DNA of 64,000 nt, taken from NCBI GenBank assembly GCA_963616935.1, contig CAVEMS010000003.1, forward strand, positions 124,001 through 188,000. Reading direction: 5' to 3'. Under the pieces are notes generated by a model. The model made no database searches and was not told where the DNA came from. It was given only the letters and a program-made list of their open reading frames with translations. The position numbers were made by a program, and so were the translations under genes. This document shows, piece by piece, positions 53,249-62,199 of the stretch. Position 1 is the first letter of the stretch; each line of letters starts with the position of its first letter. Source of the DNA: UBA4951 sp963616935 (lineage in GTDB: Bacteria; Bacillota_I; Bacilli_A; RFN20; CAG-826).

Positions 53249-54715
53249 ATGAAGAAATTCTGCGCTTATCTTAAATCGCTAAGGGTTCGAACGATTGTTT
53301 CGTGGATCGGGGTCGTGTTGGTTATGCTTTTATGCATCAACGTCGGCGGGGCAAGAAATCAGATTGGTTTGACCATCGTTTGCGGTCTTTTGTTTGCTGT
53401 CGGCGTCTATTTGCTTCTCGATAGGGATGATGGGAAAAAAGATAAAACAAAAACCATAGCCTTAATTGTGTTCTTGTGCCCTTTGTTGCTTTTCTTGCTT
53501 TTCACAATCGCTTCTTTCTTTTGGATGTCGATGGGTATTAGCACTTTGATCATCAATCTTTTGTCGGCGTTAGGGGTGATCGGCGCTTTCATATTCGGCA
53601 AGGAAATCAAGAATGACGAAAAACTGCCAAAGCACGTTTTCATATACGCGATAATCGTCGGTTTGGCGTTCTTGTCGCTTTCTAACTTGATTGCTTCTTT
53701 GACTGATTACGGATTCTTTTATCTGACCCGCTACAAAGGGATGGTTTACTTCGTCGATGGCGTTAGGAAAACAATCACCGATGAGATGGCGATTCTTGAT
53801 GGTTTCTCTGTTGCCTATGTCTCGCCGGAATATGGGACGTTGCCTTCATTTATATTGGCGTCATCGCTTTGCGCTTTATTCTTTTTGAAACCCAAAGAAG
53901 ATAAATTGTTATTTTGGTTTATTGTTGCCGGAGGATCGATAGGCCTATTGAATATAGTGCTTCTATGCAACGTTTATGCGTTGATAGTGCTGATTCCTAT
54001 ATTGGTTGTTGCTTTGTTGTTCCGTTTCCTGAAACTATCTTCACCCGCACCGTTATGGGAGAGAATCGTTTCGCTGGCGTTATTAGCGGTCGTGGTGGTT
54101 CTCGTCCTCTTCATAATCGTCGTTGCTGCCAAAGGAAATAATATTTATGAATCTAGCGAACTGCTCTCCAGAATATTCAACAACGGCAAATTGTTAAAAG
54201 GCATAAATCAAACGATAAATGTCGTTTTCAATTATGGTTTCCTCAGCGTTCGTTCTTTCTTCGGCATGCCGATATACGATGTGAAGAGTTTCGGCGATTT
54301 ATCGAATCTTACGAGCACGCTTCTGACCTCTTCTTCGTGGGATGGTTCCATAACGTATTGGACGGCATTTAACCTTCATACATTTGAATTCAGCGCTTTG
54401 ATGGAAGGCGGAATCGTCTGCTTCTTCATGCTATGTCTGTTCATGGTTTCGTTATTCCCGCTATTTAGGCGCTACGTTAGAGAAGGGGAGGCGATTCAAG
54501 GAAACCGATACTTCTTCTTGTCGCTTGTCCTTGCTTATTTCATTTATCAATCGCTCTTTAGCGATGCTTTGCCGTTCCTTGGCGCTTCGAATTATGTTTC
54601 GCCGTTCGTTCTCAATCCGTATTTCATATTGATCGTCGCCATCGTCGGCTACGTTTATACGCCTAGCCCGTTTGTGCTTAACGCGCTAAGCAAAGGGGGA
54701 AGAATCCATGCTTAA
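53249..54715 (+). CDS. O-antigen ligase/polymerase-like membrane protein
   Basis: A 488-residue protein with about eleven to twelve hydrophobic segments and a long extracytoplasmic loop (about 300-390), the layout of Wzy/WaaL/RfaL-type polysaccharide polymerases or ligases. No short conserved motif is diagnostic. GGAGGG precedes the ATG at 53249; the longer frame from 53225 has no ribosome site. It overlaps the following lipoprotein gene by 8 bases, so they form one operon. It is near three glycosyltransferases and a TupA-like gene, supporting a polysaccharide role. Confidence 0.65.
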   Translation: MKKFCAYLKSLRVRTIVSWIGVVLVMLLCINVGGARNQIGLTIVCGLLFAVGVYLLLDRDDGKKDKTKTIALIVFLCPLLLFLLFTIASFFWMSMGISTLIINLLSALGVIGAFIFGKEIKNDEKLPKHVFIYAIIVGLAFLSLSNLIASLTDYGFFYLTRYKGMVYFVDGVRKTITDEMAILDGFSVAYVSPEYGTLPSFILASSLCALFFLKPKEDKLLFWFIVAGGSIGLLNIVLLCNVYALIVLIPILVVALLFRFLKLSSPAPLWERIVSLALLAVVVVLVLFIIVVAAKGNNIYESSELLSRIFNNGKLLKGINQTINVVFNYGFLSVRSFFGMPIYDVKSFGDLSNLTSTLLTSSSWDGSITYWTAFNLHTFEFSALMEGGIVCFFMLCLFMVSLFPLFRRYVREGEAIQGNRYFFLSLVLAYFIYQSLFSDALPFLGASNYVSPFVLNPYFILIVAIVGYVYTPSPFVLNALSKGGRIHA

Positions 54716-56036
54716 CAAAAAGAAAACTTTGATGATATTGTTCGGAGCTTCCTTGTTGTCGTTATCTTCGTGCGGAAAAGTAAGTGAGAATTATCTTGCC
54801 GGACAATACGAAAACGGCTCTTTCACCGATTATTTCTTCATGAATCATGACGAAATCGGAGAGAAAAAAGGGATCGAATCCAAAACGGTGACCGTCGATA
54901 GTGGGACATATTGGAACGGCACAAACGACGGCGGAAGTTCAACATATACTCCGTTTGTGTATAAAGTGACGCCAATCGGTTCAAATACGATCAACGAGGA
55001 TCCATATGAATTTGCCGTCGATTGGTCCGTTTATGAAGCCAAAGGAAGCCAAAAAGACGGATATATTTGGTATTGGCGCGATTATGTGCCTTCTTTGAAG
55101 ATAAAAGTCATTAAGAGCGGTTCGGATATGAGCAACTCGGCTAGCATAACCTTCTCCTCTAGCAACAATGCGGTCGCTCAATGGAAAGATAACAGCAGCA
55201 CTTTGATCGTCAACGGTGAAGGGGAATGCCTCTTGACGGTGGCGTTAAACGAGACGACGTTATCGACGTCGCTCAAATTAGAAGCTTCAATCAGCGTCAA
55301 AGCGCCTTATGGCACAAGAAAAGGCCTATCCAATGAAGCTCCGGAGTTGCTTGACCATACCGTGAAAGATCAAAATGGCGCCAATCAGCAGATATCTCTC
55401 AACAGTCGTTATGACTGGGTTCCGCCATATGTCGATCAAAGCGATGAGCAATTCTTCTCTAAAAATCCATCATTCGGCCGTTATTATTCTCTTGGGCGAG
55501 TTGATTCAAGGTTTAAAAACGGATTTTTGAGCAAACTCTATAATGGGCAATTATATTGCGATGGCTATCATTCGCTCGCCTTTGTTTGCATTGAAAACAA
55601 TGGGTTCACCCAATTGTTCCCCAAGAAGATTGATAGTGCGGATTATTTCGTTATGAGTTTCCGCGGTGGCAGCGACTATACCGGCGGTCGGAATAGCTAT
55701 GGCAGCGAACCGAGACTAAGCGCCTTCGATTTGTATTTGGACTTCTATTACGAGAATAATGGAAAGTACGATTATGTGACCGTCAAAAACGAGAAGGTAG
55801 TTACTGAGACGGATCACGGAGGCGAGGCCACGACGATGTTTGGCTTCCGTTTTTCGGAAATCGGGATAGATGCCAAGAATATCTGTGGCATCGGCGTCCA
55901 TTATTCTTCTTTCGAGGATCTTTATAGCAGCGTTTCTGGAAAGATTTCCAGTGAAATGCCAAAGAAAGAGGAATATCAGTTTGGATTGCTTTTATATGAA
56001 ATAATGTTCCCGAATGCGTCGTGGGAAGACCGCTAG
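54708..56036 (+). CDS. Lipoprotein co-transcribed with the polymerase-like gene
   Basis: A 442-residue lipoprotein. The signal peptide ends LSLSSCGK with the lipidated Cys near 22. The mature part is rich in Ser, Asn, Gly and aromatic residues and appears beta-rich; a Big2-like stretch (ASITFSSSNNAVAQW, residues about 145-159) is visible. The C-terminal third (YFVMSFRGGSDYTGG) resembles a carbohydrate-binding jelly roll, by composition only. I do not recognise the family. Operon partnership with the polymerase-like protein suggests a surface-polysaccharide accessory. Confidence 0.75.
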   Translation: MLNKKKTLMILFGASLLSLSSCGKVSENYLAGQYENGSFTDYFFMNHDEIGEKKGIESKTVTVDSGTYWNGTNDGGSSTYTPFVYKVTPIGSNTINEDPYEFAVDWSVYEAKGSQKDGYIWYWRDYVPSLKIKVIKSGSDMSNSASITFSSSNNAVAQWKDNSSTLIVNGEGECLLTVALNETTLSTSLKLEASISVKAPYGTRKGLSNEAPELLDHTVKDQNGANQQISLNSRYDWVPPYVDQSDEQFFSKNPSFGRYYSLGRVDSRFKNGFLSKLYNGQLYCDGYHSLAFVCIENNGFTQLFPKKIDSADYFVMSFRGGSDYTGGRNSYGSEPRLSAFDLYLDFYYENNGKYDYVTVKNEKVVTETDHGGEATTMFGFRFSEIGIDAKNICGIGVHYSSFEDLYSSVSGKISSEMPKKEEYQFGLLLYEIMFPNASWEDR

Positions 56037-56053
56037 TCGCTTGGTTGTTTCTT

Positions 56054-56971
56054 TTAAGATTTTTTGCTTATTTCTTTCGATATGTCGAGCCACTTGCCTT
56101 GAATGAAATCGGCATTGTCATCGTCGAATATGAGCGTTCCTTTCGCTGGTGTGAAAGTCATCTCGCCGAAGTATATTTTTCCGTCAATGTCATATAAATC
56201 AACGCGGACGAAAGGGAATGGTTCTGCCAATTTTTCGGCGATTCGTGCCATTTCTGCAAGGTTATTTGGCTTTTTTAATGGTTTTTCAGTTTCTAACCAG
56301 CCGTTGAATTGAGCGCCAGGGAAGGGCGTCCAATCGATTAAATAATGGTTGTATCTGATATCTTTGCCTCGTCCTGTGACGACATATAGATAACGCGCTT
56401 TGCCATTATATACGTGGATTTTGTATTCGGTTGGAAGCGTGTCTTTCTCGCCGACGTATTCTTCGATTATGATCTTGGGCTTGATCGGGCTATAGTGTCT
56501 CTCGGTCGTCAGTTTCCCATAGTCTTTTTTCAGCCATTTATTGAATTTCTTTTTAGCCGCTTCTTTGTCCCAGTTATTCTTATCTTTCACTATTTCATTC
56601 CATCCCGATGCATGGGTGCATTTTAGGACGAAGGAATCGGGAAGCTTGTCGAAAGGGATATCGTCGAACGATGAATATAGTCCTAGTGATGGGATAAGAA
56701 GTTCGTCGAGTTTCTTTTCGTGTAGGTATTTGCGAACGCCATCGCGCGAAGCCAAACGCGTTACTTCGCTATTTTTCGGATAAGAGAATAATCTGAGATA
56801 CTGTAATTTTTCGGTGTATCTTGTCGGATTCTTCAAATTCAATTTGTGATGCGTTATGTATTTGTATTGAAGCTTGACATAAAGAACAGGGGAGACGATT
56901 TGAATCGGCTTCCTTATCAAAGAGGCGAAAAATCTTTTGAATTTGTTCTCGTGAAGTCTCTTAGCGAGCAT
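56054..56971 (-). CDS. TupA-like ATP-grasp protein
   Basis: A 305-residue member of the TupA-like ATPgrasp family (teichuronopeptide/capsule synthesis). The family signature includes FVLKCTHASGWNEIVKDK, a central EEYVGEKDTLPTEYKIHVY, and the metal-binding VRVDLYDIDGKIYFGEMTF. It likely ligates an amino acid or peptide to a surface sugar polymer, or modifies it; substrate unknown. It has no ribosome site; a TATAAT box lies six bases before the ATG. It is divergent from the WbuB-like gene. Confidence 0.85.
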   Translation of the reverse strand: MLAKRLHENKFKRFFASLIRKPIQIVSPVLYVKLQYKYITHHKLNLKNPTRYTEKLQYLRLFSYPKNSEVTRLASRDGVRKYLHEKKLDELLIPSLGLYSSFDDIPFDKLPDSFVLKCTHASGWNEIVKDKNNWDKEAAKKKFNKWLKKDYGKLTTERHYSPIKPKIIIEEYVGEKDTLPTEYKIHVYNGKARYLYVVTGRGKDIRYNHYLIDWTPFPGAQFNGWLETEKPLKKPNNLAEMARIAEKLAEPFPFVRVDLYDIDGKIYFGEMTFTPAKGTLIFDDDNADFIQGKWLDISKEISKKS

Positions 56972-56977
56972 GGCGAT

Positions 56978-56983
56978 ATTATA
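56978..56983 (-). promoter_or_regulatory. -10 box of the tupA-like gene (leaderless)
   Basis: TATAAT on the minus strand, six bases from the ATG at 56971. The inferred first base of the transcript is the A of the start codon. Confidence 0.65.
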
Positions 56984-57014
56984 TGCCTTTTTGCCTTTTT
57001 ATGGCTTAAAGAGA

Positions 57015-57020
57015 TAGAAT
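57015..57020 (+). promoter_or_regulatory. -10 box of the WbuB-like gene (leaderless)
   Basis: TAGAAT, seven bases from the ATG at 57028, with TTGCCT (56991-56996) 18 bases upstream as a possible -35. No Shine-Dalgarno. Confidence 0.6.
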
Positions 57021-57027
57021 AACGAAA

Positions 57028-58233
57028 ATGCGTATCCTTATTCTCACCCAGTATTACTATCCGGAAACCTTCCCTAGCACCAGCATCGCAGAGGGGTTAG
57101 CGAAACTTGGGCACGAAGTTGATGTTTTGACCGGCAAGCCGAATTATGGATTCGCCATCGCTCCAAAAGAATATGACCATATCGATCATGAAGTTCATAA
57201 CGGGGTGAACATTTATAGAGTGAAGCAGCATAAAAGGAAGAAAGGAATGCTTTCTTTGATGTGGAATTACCTTTCTTTTTCGAAGGCTTCTAAGAGTCGC
57301 TTAAGAAGAATCAAAAAGAAATACGACATTGTCTATGGATTCAATTTCTCTCCAATCATATCTTTGGAAGGAGCGGGACGCTTTGCCAAGAAATGGGGCA
57401 TCCCATATCTCATCCATGTGTTCGATTTATGGCCCGAAAGCGTGCTTGCGACTGGAATGACGAACGAAAAGTCGGCTCTTTATAAGTGGCTTCTTCGGGT
57501 TTCCAAGAACATATATTCCGAGGCGGACGCTTTCCTTTTGTCCTCGCCTGGTTTTGCCTCATATTTAAAAAACACGATAGGAATAGATAAGAAGTGCATC
57601 ACTTGCTATCAGCCGGTCGATATGAATGAGCCATCAGATCTTTCTTCTCCTTTTAGCGAAGATGAGAAGGCGCTCGTTTATTGCGGAAACCTAGGCCGTA
57701 TGCAGGAAGTCGAGAAATACGTGGAGGCAATTTCCTTTTTGCCTTTAGATTCTAAGTGCACGTTTCATATTATCGGCGATGGAGGAAGCAAAAAAGAGCT
57801 CGAAGAGATGGTGAGGAAGCTCGACCTCAACGATAAGGTCTTCTTCCACGGTCGTTTGGCTTCAGAGGAAGCGGCTCGATACAGAAGAAACTCATTCATG
57901 AACGTTGTGACTTTGAAGTCAACGTCATTTGTTGTATCTGAAACTGTTCCTAGCAAACTTTTGGTCGCTCTAAGCGATGCTAAGCCGATCTTGGCCACGA
58001 TTTCTGGAGACGGCGCCAAAATGCTTAGCGAGACCGGAGGTTCCTTTTTGCCTAAGCCAACCCCAAAAGATATAGCGGACGCCATTCTTCGAGCAAGTTC
58101 CCTTTCGAAAGACGAGTTAAGTGAAATGGGTGCTAAAAATAAAAAATATTATGAAGAGAACCTATCTTCAAAGAAGGTTCTAGACGTTATAGAATCCGCC
58201 TTGCTTAGCTTAGTTCAGATAACAGGGAAATGA
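57028..58233 (+). CDS. Glycosyltransferase, GT4 type (WbuB-like)
   Basis: A 401-residue GT-B enzyme. The N-terminus MRILILTQYYYPETFPSTS and the acceptor-domain GKPNYG motif are typical of WbuB-like N-acetylfucosamine/hexosamine transferases. The C-terminal domain has LVYCGNLGRMQEVE, FHIIGDGGSKKEL and VPSKLLVALSDAKPIL with the EX7E region. It probably adds a sugar to a lipid-linked polysaccharide intermediate. The 3' end overlaps the convergent glycosyltransferase gene by 29 bases. Confidence 0.88.
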   Translation: MRILILTQYYYPETFPSTSIAEGLAKLGHEVDVLTGKPNYGFAIAPKEYDHIDHEVHNGVNIYRVKQHKRKKGMLSLMWNYLSFSKASKSRLRRIKKKYDIVYGFNFSPIISLEGAGRFAKKWGIPYLIHVFDLWPESVLATGMTNEKSALYKWLLRVSKNIYSEADAFLLSSPGFASYLKNTIGIDKKCITCYQPVDMNEPSDLSSPFSEDEKALVYCGNLGRMQEVEKYVEAISFLPLDSKCTFHIIGDGGSKKELEEMVRKLDLNDKVFFHGRLASEEAARYRRNSFMNVVTLKSTSFVVSETVPSKLLVALSDAKPILATISGDGAKMLSETGGSFLPKPTPKDIADAILRASSLSKDELSEMGAKNKKYYEENLSSKKVLDVIESALLSLVQITGK

Positions 58234-59296
58234 TGCCGTTTGCGAATGATTCGCCGCTATATTTTTTTAGAAATTCACTTCTTGCCGTTTCGGATATCTT
58301 AAGCAGTCCATTTTCTTTGTAATTCTTCCAAAATTTCGCGAAATCATTGCTAGAACCCTTACCAATCCAATTGATTTGAGAACCGAATTCATCCTTGAAA
58401 AAGGTGTTTTCGGTGGATATTACCGCTTGCGAATTGGCTATGTACTCAAACATTTTTGACGGCACGCTTTCGGCATCGAGCTTAGGATCGTAAGGCCTGG
58501 GGTTTATGGTTGCGATGGCGCCTTTTTGATAGGCCACATTTTCCTCGTATGAGACTTGTCCAAGAAAATGGATATTCTTGTTGTTGGAGAGACTGTTTTC
58601 TCCGTGTCCAGCTATATAGAGTTCTTCATTTAGCGAAGATTTTTCATAACTGTCGACAAGCGTTTTGACGCCATACCTTTCTAGTAACGATCCAGCGAAA
58701 TAGAAGTAGGGCTTAGTGGCTTCGAACGCTTTGATGTCGTTTTTATCTGTTATGCCTGGAATTATTTTGCTCGGCTTAGCATTCAACCCGAATATTTTCG
58801 TTAGTGAAGGGGTGAGCGCAATTGAAGCGTCTGCTTCTTTGGCTAAGGCAATCATCTTGTCTGCCTTCTTTTTCGGTAACGACGAGATGTTATAGGGGTT
58901 GTCGGTCAGGATTGGAATGATGGGCGTTTTGAAAAATTTTTTCGCATGAATCACTATTTCGCCTAAAGCCACGTTCATCGGATCATAGATTATTGCTTCG
59001 AACGGTCCTTCTTGCTTTTGGCAAGCCGCCTTGAGCTCCTTATAGGCGAAGCATTTGTCGATGATGTTTTTTGGGTGGTTGATATAGGTGTATCTATCGT
59101 TATTAACCAGCGTTTTGCCCATGGTGTCGAAGGGGACGAACGAAATGACTGAGACTTCGAATTTTGTCGACAAGGCCATGACCGCTTTCGCGTGAAAGTT
59201 TTGGTTCGATGGGTTGGCGGTATGAATTCCGTTTTTCAAAAGGAAGGAATAATCCCTGGGATCGATTGATGTTGTCAGGTAGAGAAGCTTCTTCAT
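58205..59296 (-). CDS. Glycosyltransferase-like protein (GT4-like)
   Basis: A 363-residue protein with a GT-B-like arrangement: MKKLLYLTTSIDPRDYSF N-terminus, a central PYFYFAGSLLERYGVKTL motif that starts the nucleotide-sugar domain, LYIAGHGENSL, and ESVPSKMFEYIANSQAVI near the C-terminus. Sequence is divergent from the other two. It overlaps the stop of the next upstream gene by 4 bases (ATGA), so the two minus-strand transferases are translationally coupled. Confidence 0.82.
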   Translation of the reverse strand: MKKLLYLTTSIDPRDYSFLLKNGIHTANPSNQNFHAKAVMALSTKFEVSVISFVPFDTMGKTLVNNDRYTYINHPKNIIDKCFAYKELKAACQKQEGPFEAIIYDPMNVALGEIVIHAKKFFKTPIIPILTDNPYNISSLPKKKADKMIALAKEADASIALTPSLTKIFGLNAKPSKIIPGITDKNDIKAFEATKPYFYFAGSLLERYGVKTLVDSYEKSSLNEELYIAGHGENSLSNNKNIHFLGQVSYEENVAYQKGAIATINPRPYDPKLDAESVPSKMFEYIANSQAVISTENTFFKDEFGSQINWIGKGSSNDFAKFWKNYKENGLLKISETARSEFLKKYSGESFANGIISLLSELS

Positions 59297-60396
59297 GCCC
59301 TAATTATGGACGAGAAGAACGATAGATGGCTATCGCTCATTTTCTCGATGGTGTTTTCTTTGGCGGTGGCTATGGCGTTTCGCCTCATATCTTCGCTGAC
59401 GGGTTTATTTATGGCGTTGATGATTTCGTCCCTTTGCTCCAAAGAGAAAATGTATCCGTTCTTTCCTTGCGAGATTAGATTCTTGGCGCTATTCGAGCGA
59501 TCGCTTGCGATGACTGGTGTTCCTTGTGACAAGGATTCATTTAAGACGTGGCCATAGATATCTTCTTTGGTCAGGAATAGCGATGCCTCGGAGATTGAGA
59601 GGAATTTCAAAACGGTTTCTTTGTTTTGGAAAGGCAATATATGCACGTTTTGCAGATGATTTTTGGAAATTTCCTCCAAATATTCATTTTTCATAGGCCC
59701 ATTTCCGAGCAAATAAAGATGCTTCGAGACGTCCACATTCTTCCATATCTCATCGATCAGATAGAGGTTGTTCTTCCGCTCGATGAAAGCGCCGACAGCC
59801 GTATATATTTCTTTTTCTTTTATTCCGAGTTCTTCCTTGATTTTGTTCTTCTCTTCTTCTTTCAATGGCTCTTCCAAAACCTCTTTTTCGAATACGGTGC
59901 TATATGGGAAAAGATGAATCGCTTCTTGCTTTGCCCCGTAATGAATCAAGTATTTCTCGCTCTCATGATCGGGGGATAGATAATAATCCGCTCCGCCAAT
60001 CATTTTGTCTTTGAGCCTTTTCTTGGCTTTACTTTCTTTCTTTGGAATTATCCCGCCGTTAATCGCGAAGACGTATGGGATCTTTTTTCTTTTCAAGTAT
60101 CTTAGGGCGTTCATTTCCGTGAAAGAGGACCAACCGTTGATTACGATTGAATCGTATTCCTTGTGTTTTCTCAGATATTTTTTCGCACCGAAAGCGATGT
60201 TGTTCCTGATTCCCAAATTCAAGTGCTTTAGGAAGACGGTTTTGAAATTCTTTGGCTTGCTATGGTAAAAAGAATTGCCTCTGTCACTTTCGGTAGGGCG
60301 TTCGAAAATAACGGTAAGATCTACCTTCTTTCCGAGTTCATTGAAGAAGTCCACTTTATACGGAGCCGGATGATTGAAGAGCCAAAGAATTTTCAT
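59293..60396 (-). CDS. Glycosyltransferase, GT4 type
   Basis: A 367-residue GT-B transferase. It has MKILWLFNHPAPYKVDFFNE, a GxFIERKN motif (GAFIERKNNLYLIDEI), LYLLGNGPMKNEYLEE, and EDIYGHVLNESLSQGTPVIA, which contains the donor-binding EX7E. First gene of the two-gene operon. The ATG lies ten bases after a TATAAT and no ribosome site is visible. AGAGG/CCTCT arms flank that -10 box. Confidence 0.88.
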   Translation of the reverse strand: MKILWLFNHPAPYKVDFFNELGKKVDLTVIFERPTESDRGNSFYHSKPKNFKTVFLKHLNLGIRNNIAFGAKKYLRKHKEYDSIVINGWSSFTEMNALRYLKRKKIPYVFAINGGIIPKKESKAKKRLKDKMIGGADYYLSPDHESEKYLIHYGAKQEAIHLFPYSTVFEKEVLEEPLKEEEKNKIKEELGIKEKEIYTAVGAFIERKNNLYLIDEIWKNVDVSKHLYLLGNGPMKNEYLEEISKNHLQNVHILPFQNKETVLKFLSISEASLFLTKEDIYGHVLNESLSQGTPVIASDRSNSAKNLISQGKNGYIFSLEQRDEIINAINKPVSEDMRRNAIATAKENTIEKMSDSHLSFFSSIIRA

Positions 60397-60400
60397 TGGT

Positions 60401-60419
60401 AGAGGAATTATAAACCTCT
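60401..60419 (-). promoter_or_regulatory. -10 box of the glycosyltransferase operon with flanking inverted repeat
   Basis: On the minus strand TATAAT (60412-60407) lies ten bases before the ATG at 60396. AGAGG (60401-60405) and CCTCT (60415-60419) flank it symmetrically and may be an operator. Confidence 0.5.
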
Positions 60420-60433
60420 TCGGCGATTTCTTT

Positions 60434-60439
60434 TATAAT
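60434..60439 (+). promoter_or_regulatory. -10 box of ung (near-leaderless)
   Basis: TATAAT with nine bases to the ATG at 60449; no Shine-Dalgarno. Confidence 0.6.
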
Positions 60440-60448
60440 AAAGATAAG

Positions 60449-61114
60449 ATGTTAAGCGATTGGAACGAATTCTTCGAAGGGGTGAAAGCCAAACCATATT
60501 CGAAAACGTTGAAATCCTTTTTGGATGAAGAATATCGCGAGTTCGTAGTTTATCCTCCGAGAGAAAAGATGTTTGCGGCTTTCGACAATCTTTCGCCGTC
60601 CTCTCTCAAAGCCGTCATCATCGGACAGGACCCATATCATAATCCTGGTCAGGCGATGGGCCTTTCTTTCAGCGTCCCCGAAGGTGTTCCTTTGCCTCCG
60701 AGTCTAAAGAACGTCTACAAAGAAATAGAGAACGATTTGAATATAAAGATGAATTTTAATAACGGCGATCTGACGCCTTGGGCAAAACAAGGAGTCCTTC
60801 TTTTGAACGCCTATTTATCGGTTAGGGCGGGTAAGCCCCTTTCGCATAAGAGGCTGGAATACGATGAATTCATGGAAGACGCAATGGAATACATCGATAA
60901 GCTCGAGCAACCGATCGTCTTTTTGCTTTGGGGCAATTTCGCCAAACGTTATAAAAAGATGATTCATAACCCGAAACACCTGATCATCGAATCGTCGCAT
61001 CCTTCGCCCTTGGCTCTTAGCCATGGCGGTTGGTTTGGGATGCACTCATTTTCCAAGACGAATGAGTTTTTGGTCGCGAACGGGATCGATCCTATCGATT
61101 GGAAGATTGAATAG
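60449..61114 (+). CDS. ung: Uracil-DNA glycosylase, family 1
   Basis: Removes uracil from DNA at the start of base excision repair. The 221-residue protein has the water-activating GQDPYHNPGQAMGLSFSVP, the VLLLNAYLSV strand, LLWGNFAKRYKK, and the Leu/His loop SSHPSPLALSHGG followed by FSKTNEFL. The frame extends upstream to 60374, but the promoter at 60434-60439 and family length support the ATG at 60449. Its 3' end overlaps the convergent membrane-protein gene by 23 bases. Confidence 0.95.
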   Translation: MLSDWNEFFEGVKAKPYSKTLKSFLDEEYREFVVYPPREKMFAAFDNLSPSSLKAVIIGQDPYHNPGQAMGLSFSVPEGVPLPPSLKNVYKEIENDLNIKMNFNNGDLTPWAKQGVLLLNAYLSVRAGKPLSHKRLEYDEFMEDAMEYIDKLEQPIVFLLWGNFAKRYKKMIHNPKHLIIESSHPSPLALSHGGWFGMHSFSKTNEFLVANGIDPIDWKIE

Positions 61115-61514
61115 CTTTCGTTTCTTTGATGATGGCGAAAACGCCATAAGACAAAGAAACCAAGAAAATCAAAGAGAGCAATAGGTCCTGATAGAAGCTT
61201 TCGGCGTCTATCATGCTTTTTATCGATTGGCCGAAGAAAAAGAAGAATCCGATTGCGCCGTCAATCGCAAAAAGAGACGCGGAATAGATGGTATTTTTCG
61301 TTTTTTTGCGCATTTTGACGACCAACGAATAGATTCCATATGCCAAAACGAAAAAGAAGATCATCATCCAGATCAAGTATCTTTTTTCGCCATATGAAAT
61401 GCTCGATCCATATTCATCGGCGTATGTCGATAAAGCGCTTATGATGTACATAATTAGCATTCTGATGAAGCCGATCGATGAGGCGGCGATTATCGCTATC
61501 TCTTTTGCAATCAT
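61092..61514 (-). CDS. Small membrane protein co-transcribed with thiT
   Basis: A 140-residue protein with four hydrophobic segments (about 6-28, 45-67, 77-97, 110-130) and short basic loops. I do not recognise it. Its ATG overlaps the thiT stop (ATGA), so translation is coupled, and it falls under the TPP riboswitch upstream of thiT. This makes a link to thiamine uptake or ECF transporter function plausible, but there is no motif evidence. Confidence 0.7.
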   Translation of the reverse strand: MIAKEIAIIAASSIGFIRMLIMYIISALSTYADEYGSSISYGEKRYLIWMMIFFFVLAYGIYSLVVKMRKKTKNTIYSASLFAIDGAIGFFFFFGQSIKSMIDAESFYQDLLLSLIFLVSLSYGVFAIIKETKAIQSSNR

Positions 61515-62158
61515 TGTTTTTCCTCGCTTGTTTGAATGTTCTTTTTTCCCTTTTCGTCGGTTAGAAGGAATTTAGGGTATTTCCAGACGATTAGGCACAT
61601 GATGCCACCGGACAAAAGAATTGACGGCGCCATATAGGCGATGTTGTAGATGAACGAATACCCCCATTTGTTTAGCGACGATAATCCCCATGCGAACGAT
61701 GAAGCGTCATCTCCCCAGAAGAGAACTCCGGAGAGATAGTGGGAGAGGAATTTTAAAAGGCCGCCAAGCAAGCATCCGAGAACGACGAATATAATTTTTC
61801 TTTTTGCTGTCGCGCCATCTTTCTTGAGTTCTTTATAGAATACGCCCGCTAAACCAGCCAAAGGATAGGCGAGCCAATAGTCGAGGGCCACCTGGATGAA
61901 AGCTTTCCACCAATCGCCTGCGATGGCGTAGAAACCATCGGCTAAATCTAGTAAACCCATTATCAATCCGGTTATTATTCCGGCAACAGGTCCTCTTCGA
62001 AAGCTGACGATAAAGACGGCAGCTAGAGCTATCCCAATCGCGCCGCCGCTAGGAAAAATGGGGGAGCTATATACTCCGGCGAAGAAATCCAAGACGTATC
62101 CGATTGCGGCGAAGACGGCAATCTCGGCAATCGTTCGAATGTTGAATAGTGATTTCAT
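61511..62158 (-). CDS. thiT: Thiamine-binding ECF transporter S component ThiT
   Basis: ThiT captures thiamine and couples with the shared ECF energising module. The 215-residue protein has six membrane helices and the family residues in the loop around WWKAFIQVALDYWLAYPLAGLAG, where Trp and Tyr/Asp contact thiamine in known structures. The TPP riboswitch upstream confirms the substrate class. AAGGAGG is a strong ribosome site. It is longer than usual by about 20 residues at the C-terminus. No ECF A/T genes are in the window. Confidence 0.93.
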   Translation of the reverse strand: MKSLFNIRTIAEIAVFAAIGYVLDFFAGVYSSPIFPSGGAIGIALAAVFIVSFRRGPVAGIITGLIMGLLDLADGFYAIAGDWWKAFIQVALDYWLAYPLAGLAGVFYKELKKDGATAKRKIIFVVLGCLLGGLLKFLSHYLSGVLFWGDDASSFAWGLSSLNKWGYSFIYNIAYMAPSILLSGGIMCLIVWKYPKFLLTDEKGKKNIQTSEEKQ

Positions 62159-62169
62159 AGAACCTCCTT

Positions 62170-62194
62170 AAAAGAAAATCCGCTTGCTAGCGGA
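62170..62194 (-). terminator. Riboswitch-controlled attenuator terminator
   Basis: On the minus strand TCCGCT (62194-62189), AGCA loop, AGCGGA (62184-62179), then TTTTCTTTT. Its 5' arm contains CGCTAGC (62192-62186), complementary to GCTAGCG in the aptamer (62228-62222). Confidence 0.85.
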
Positions 62195-62199
62195 AAGAA

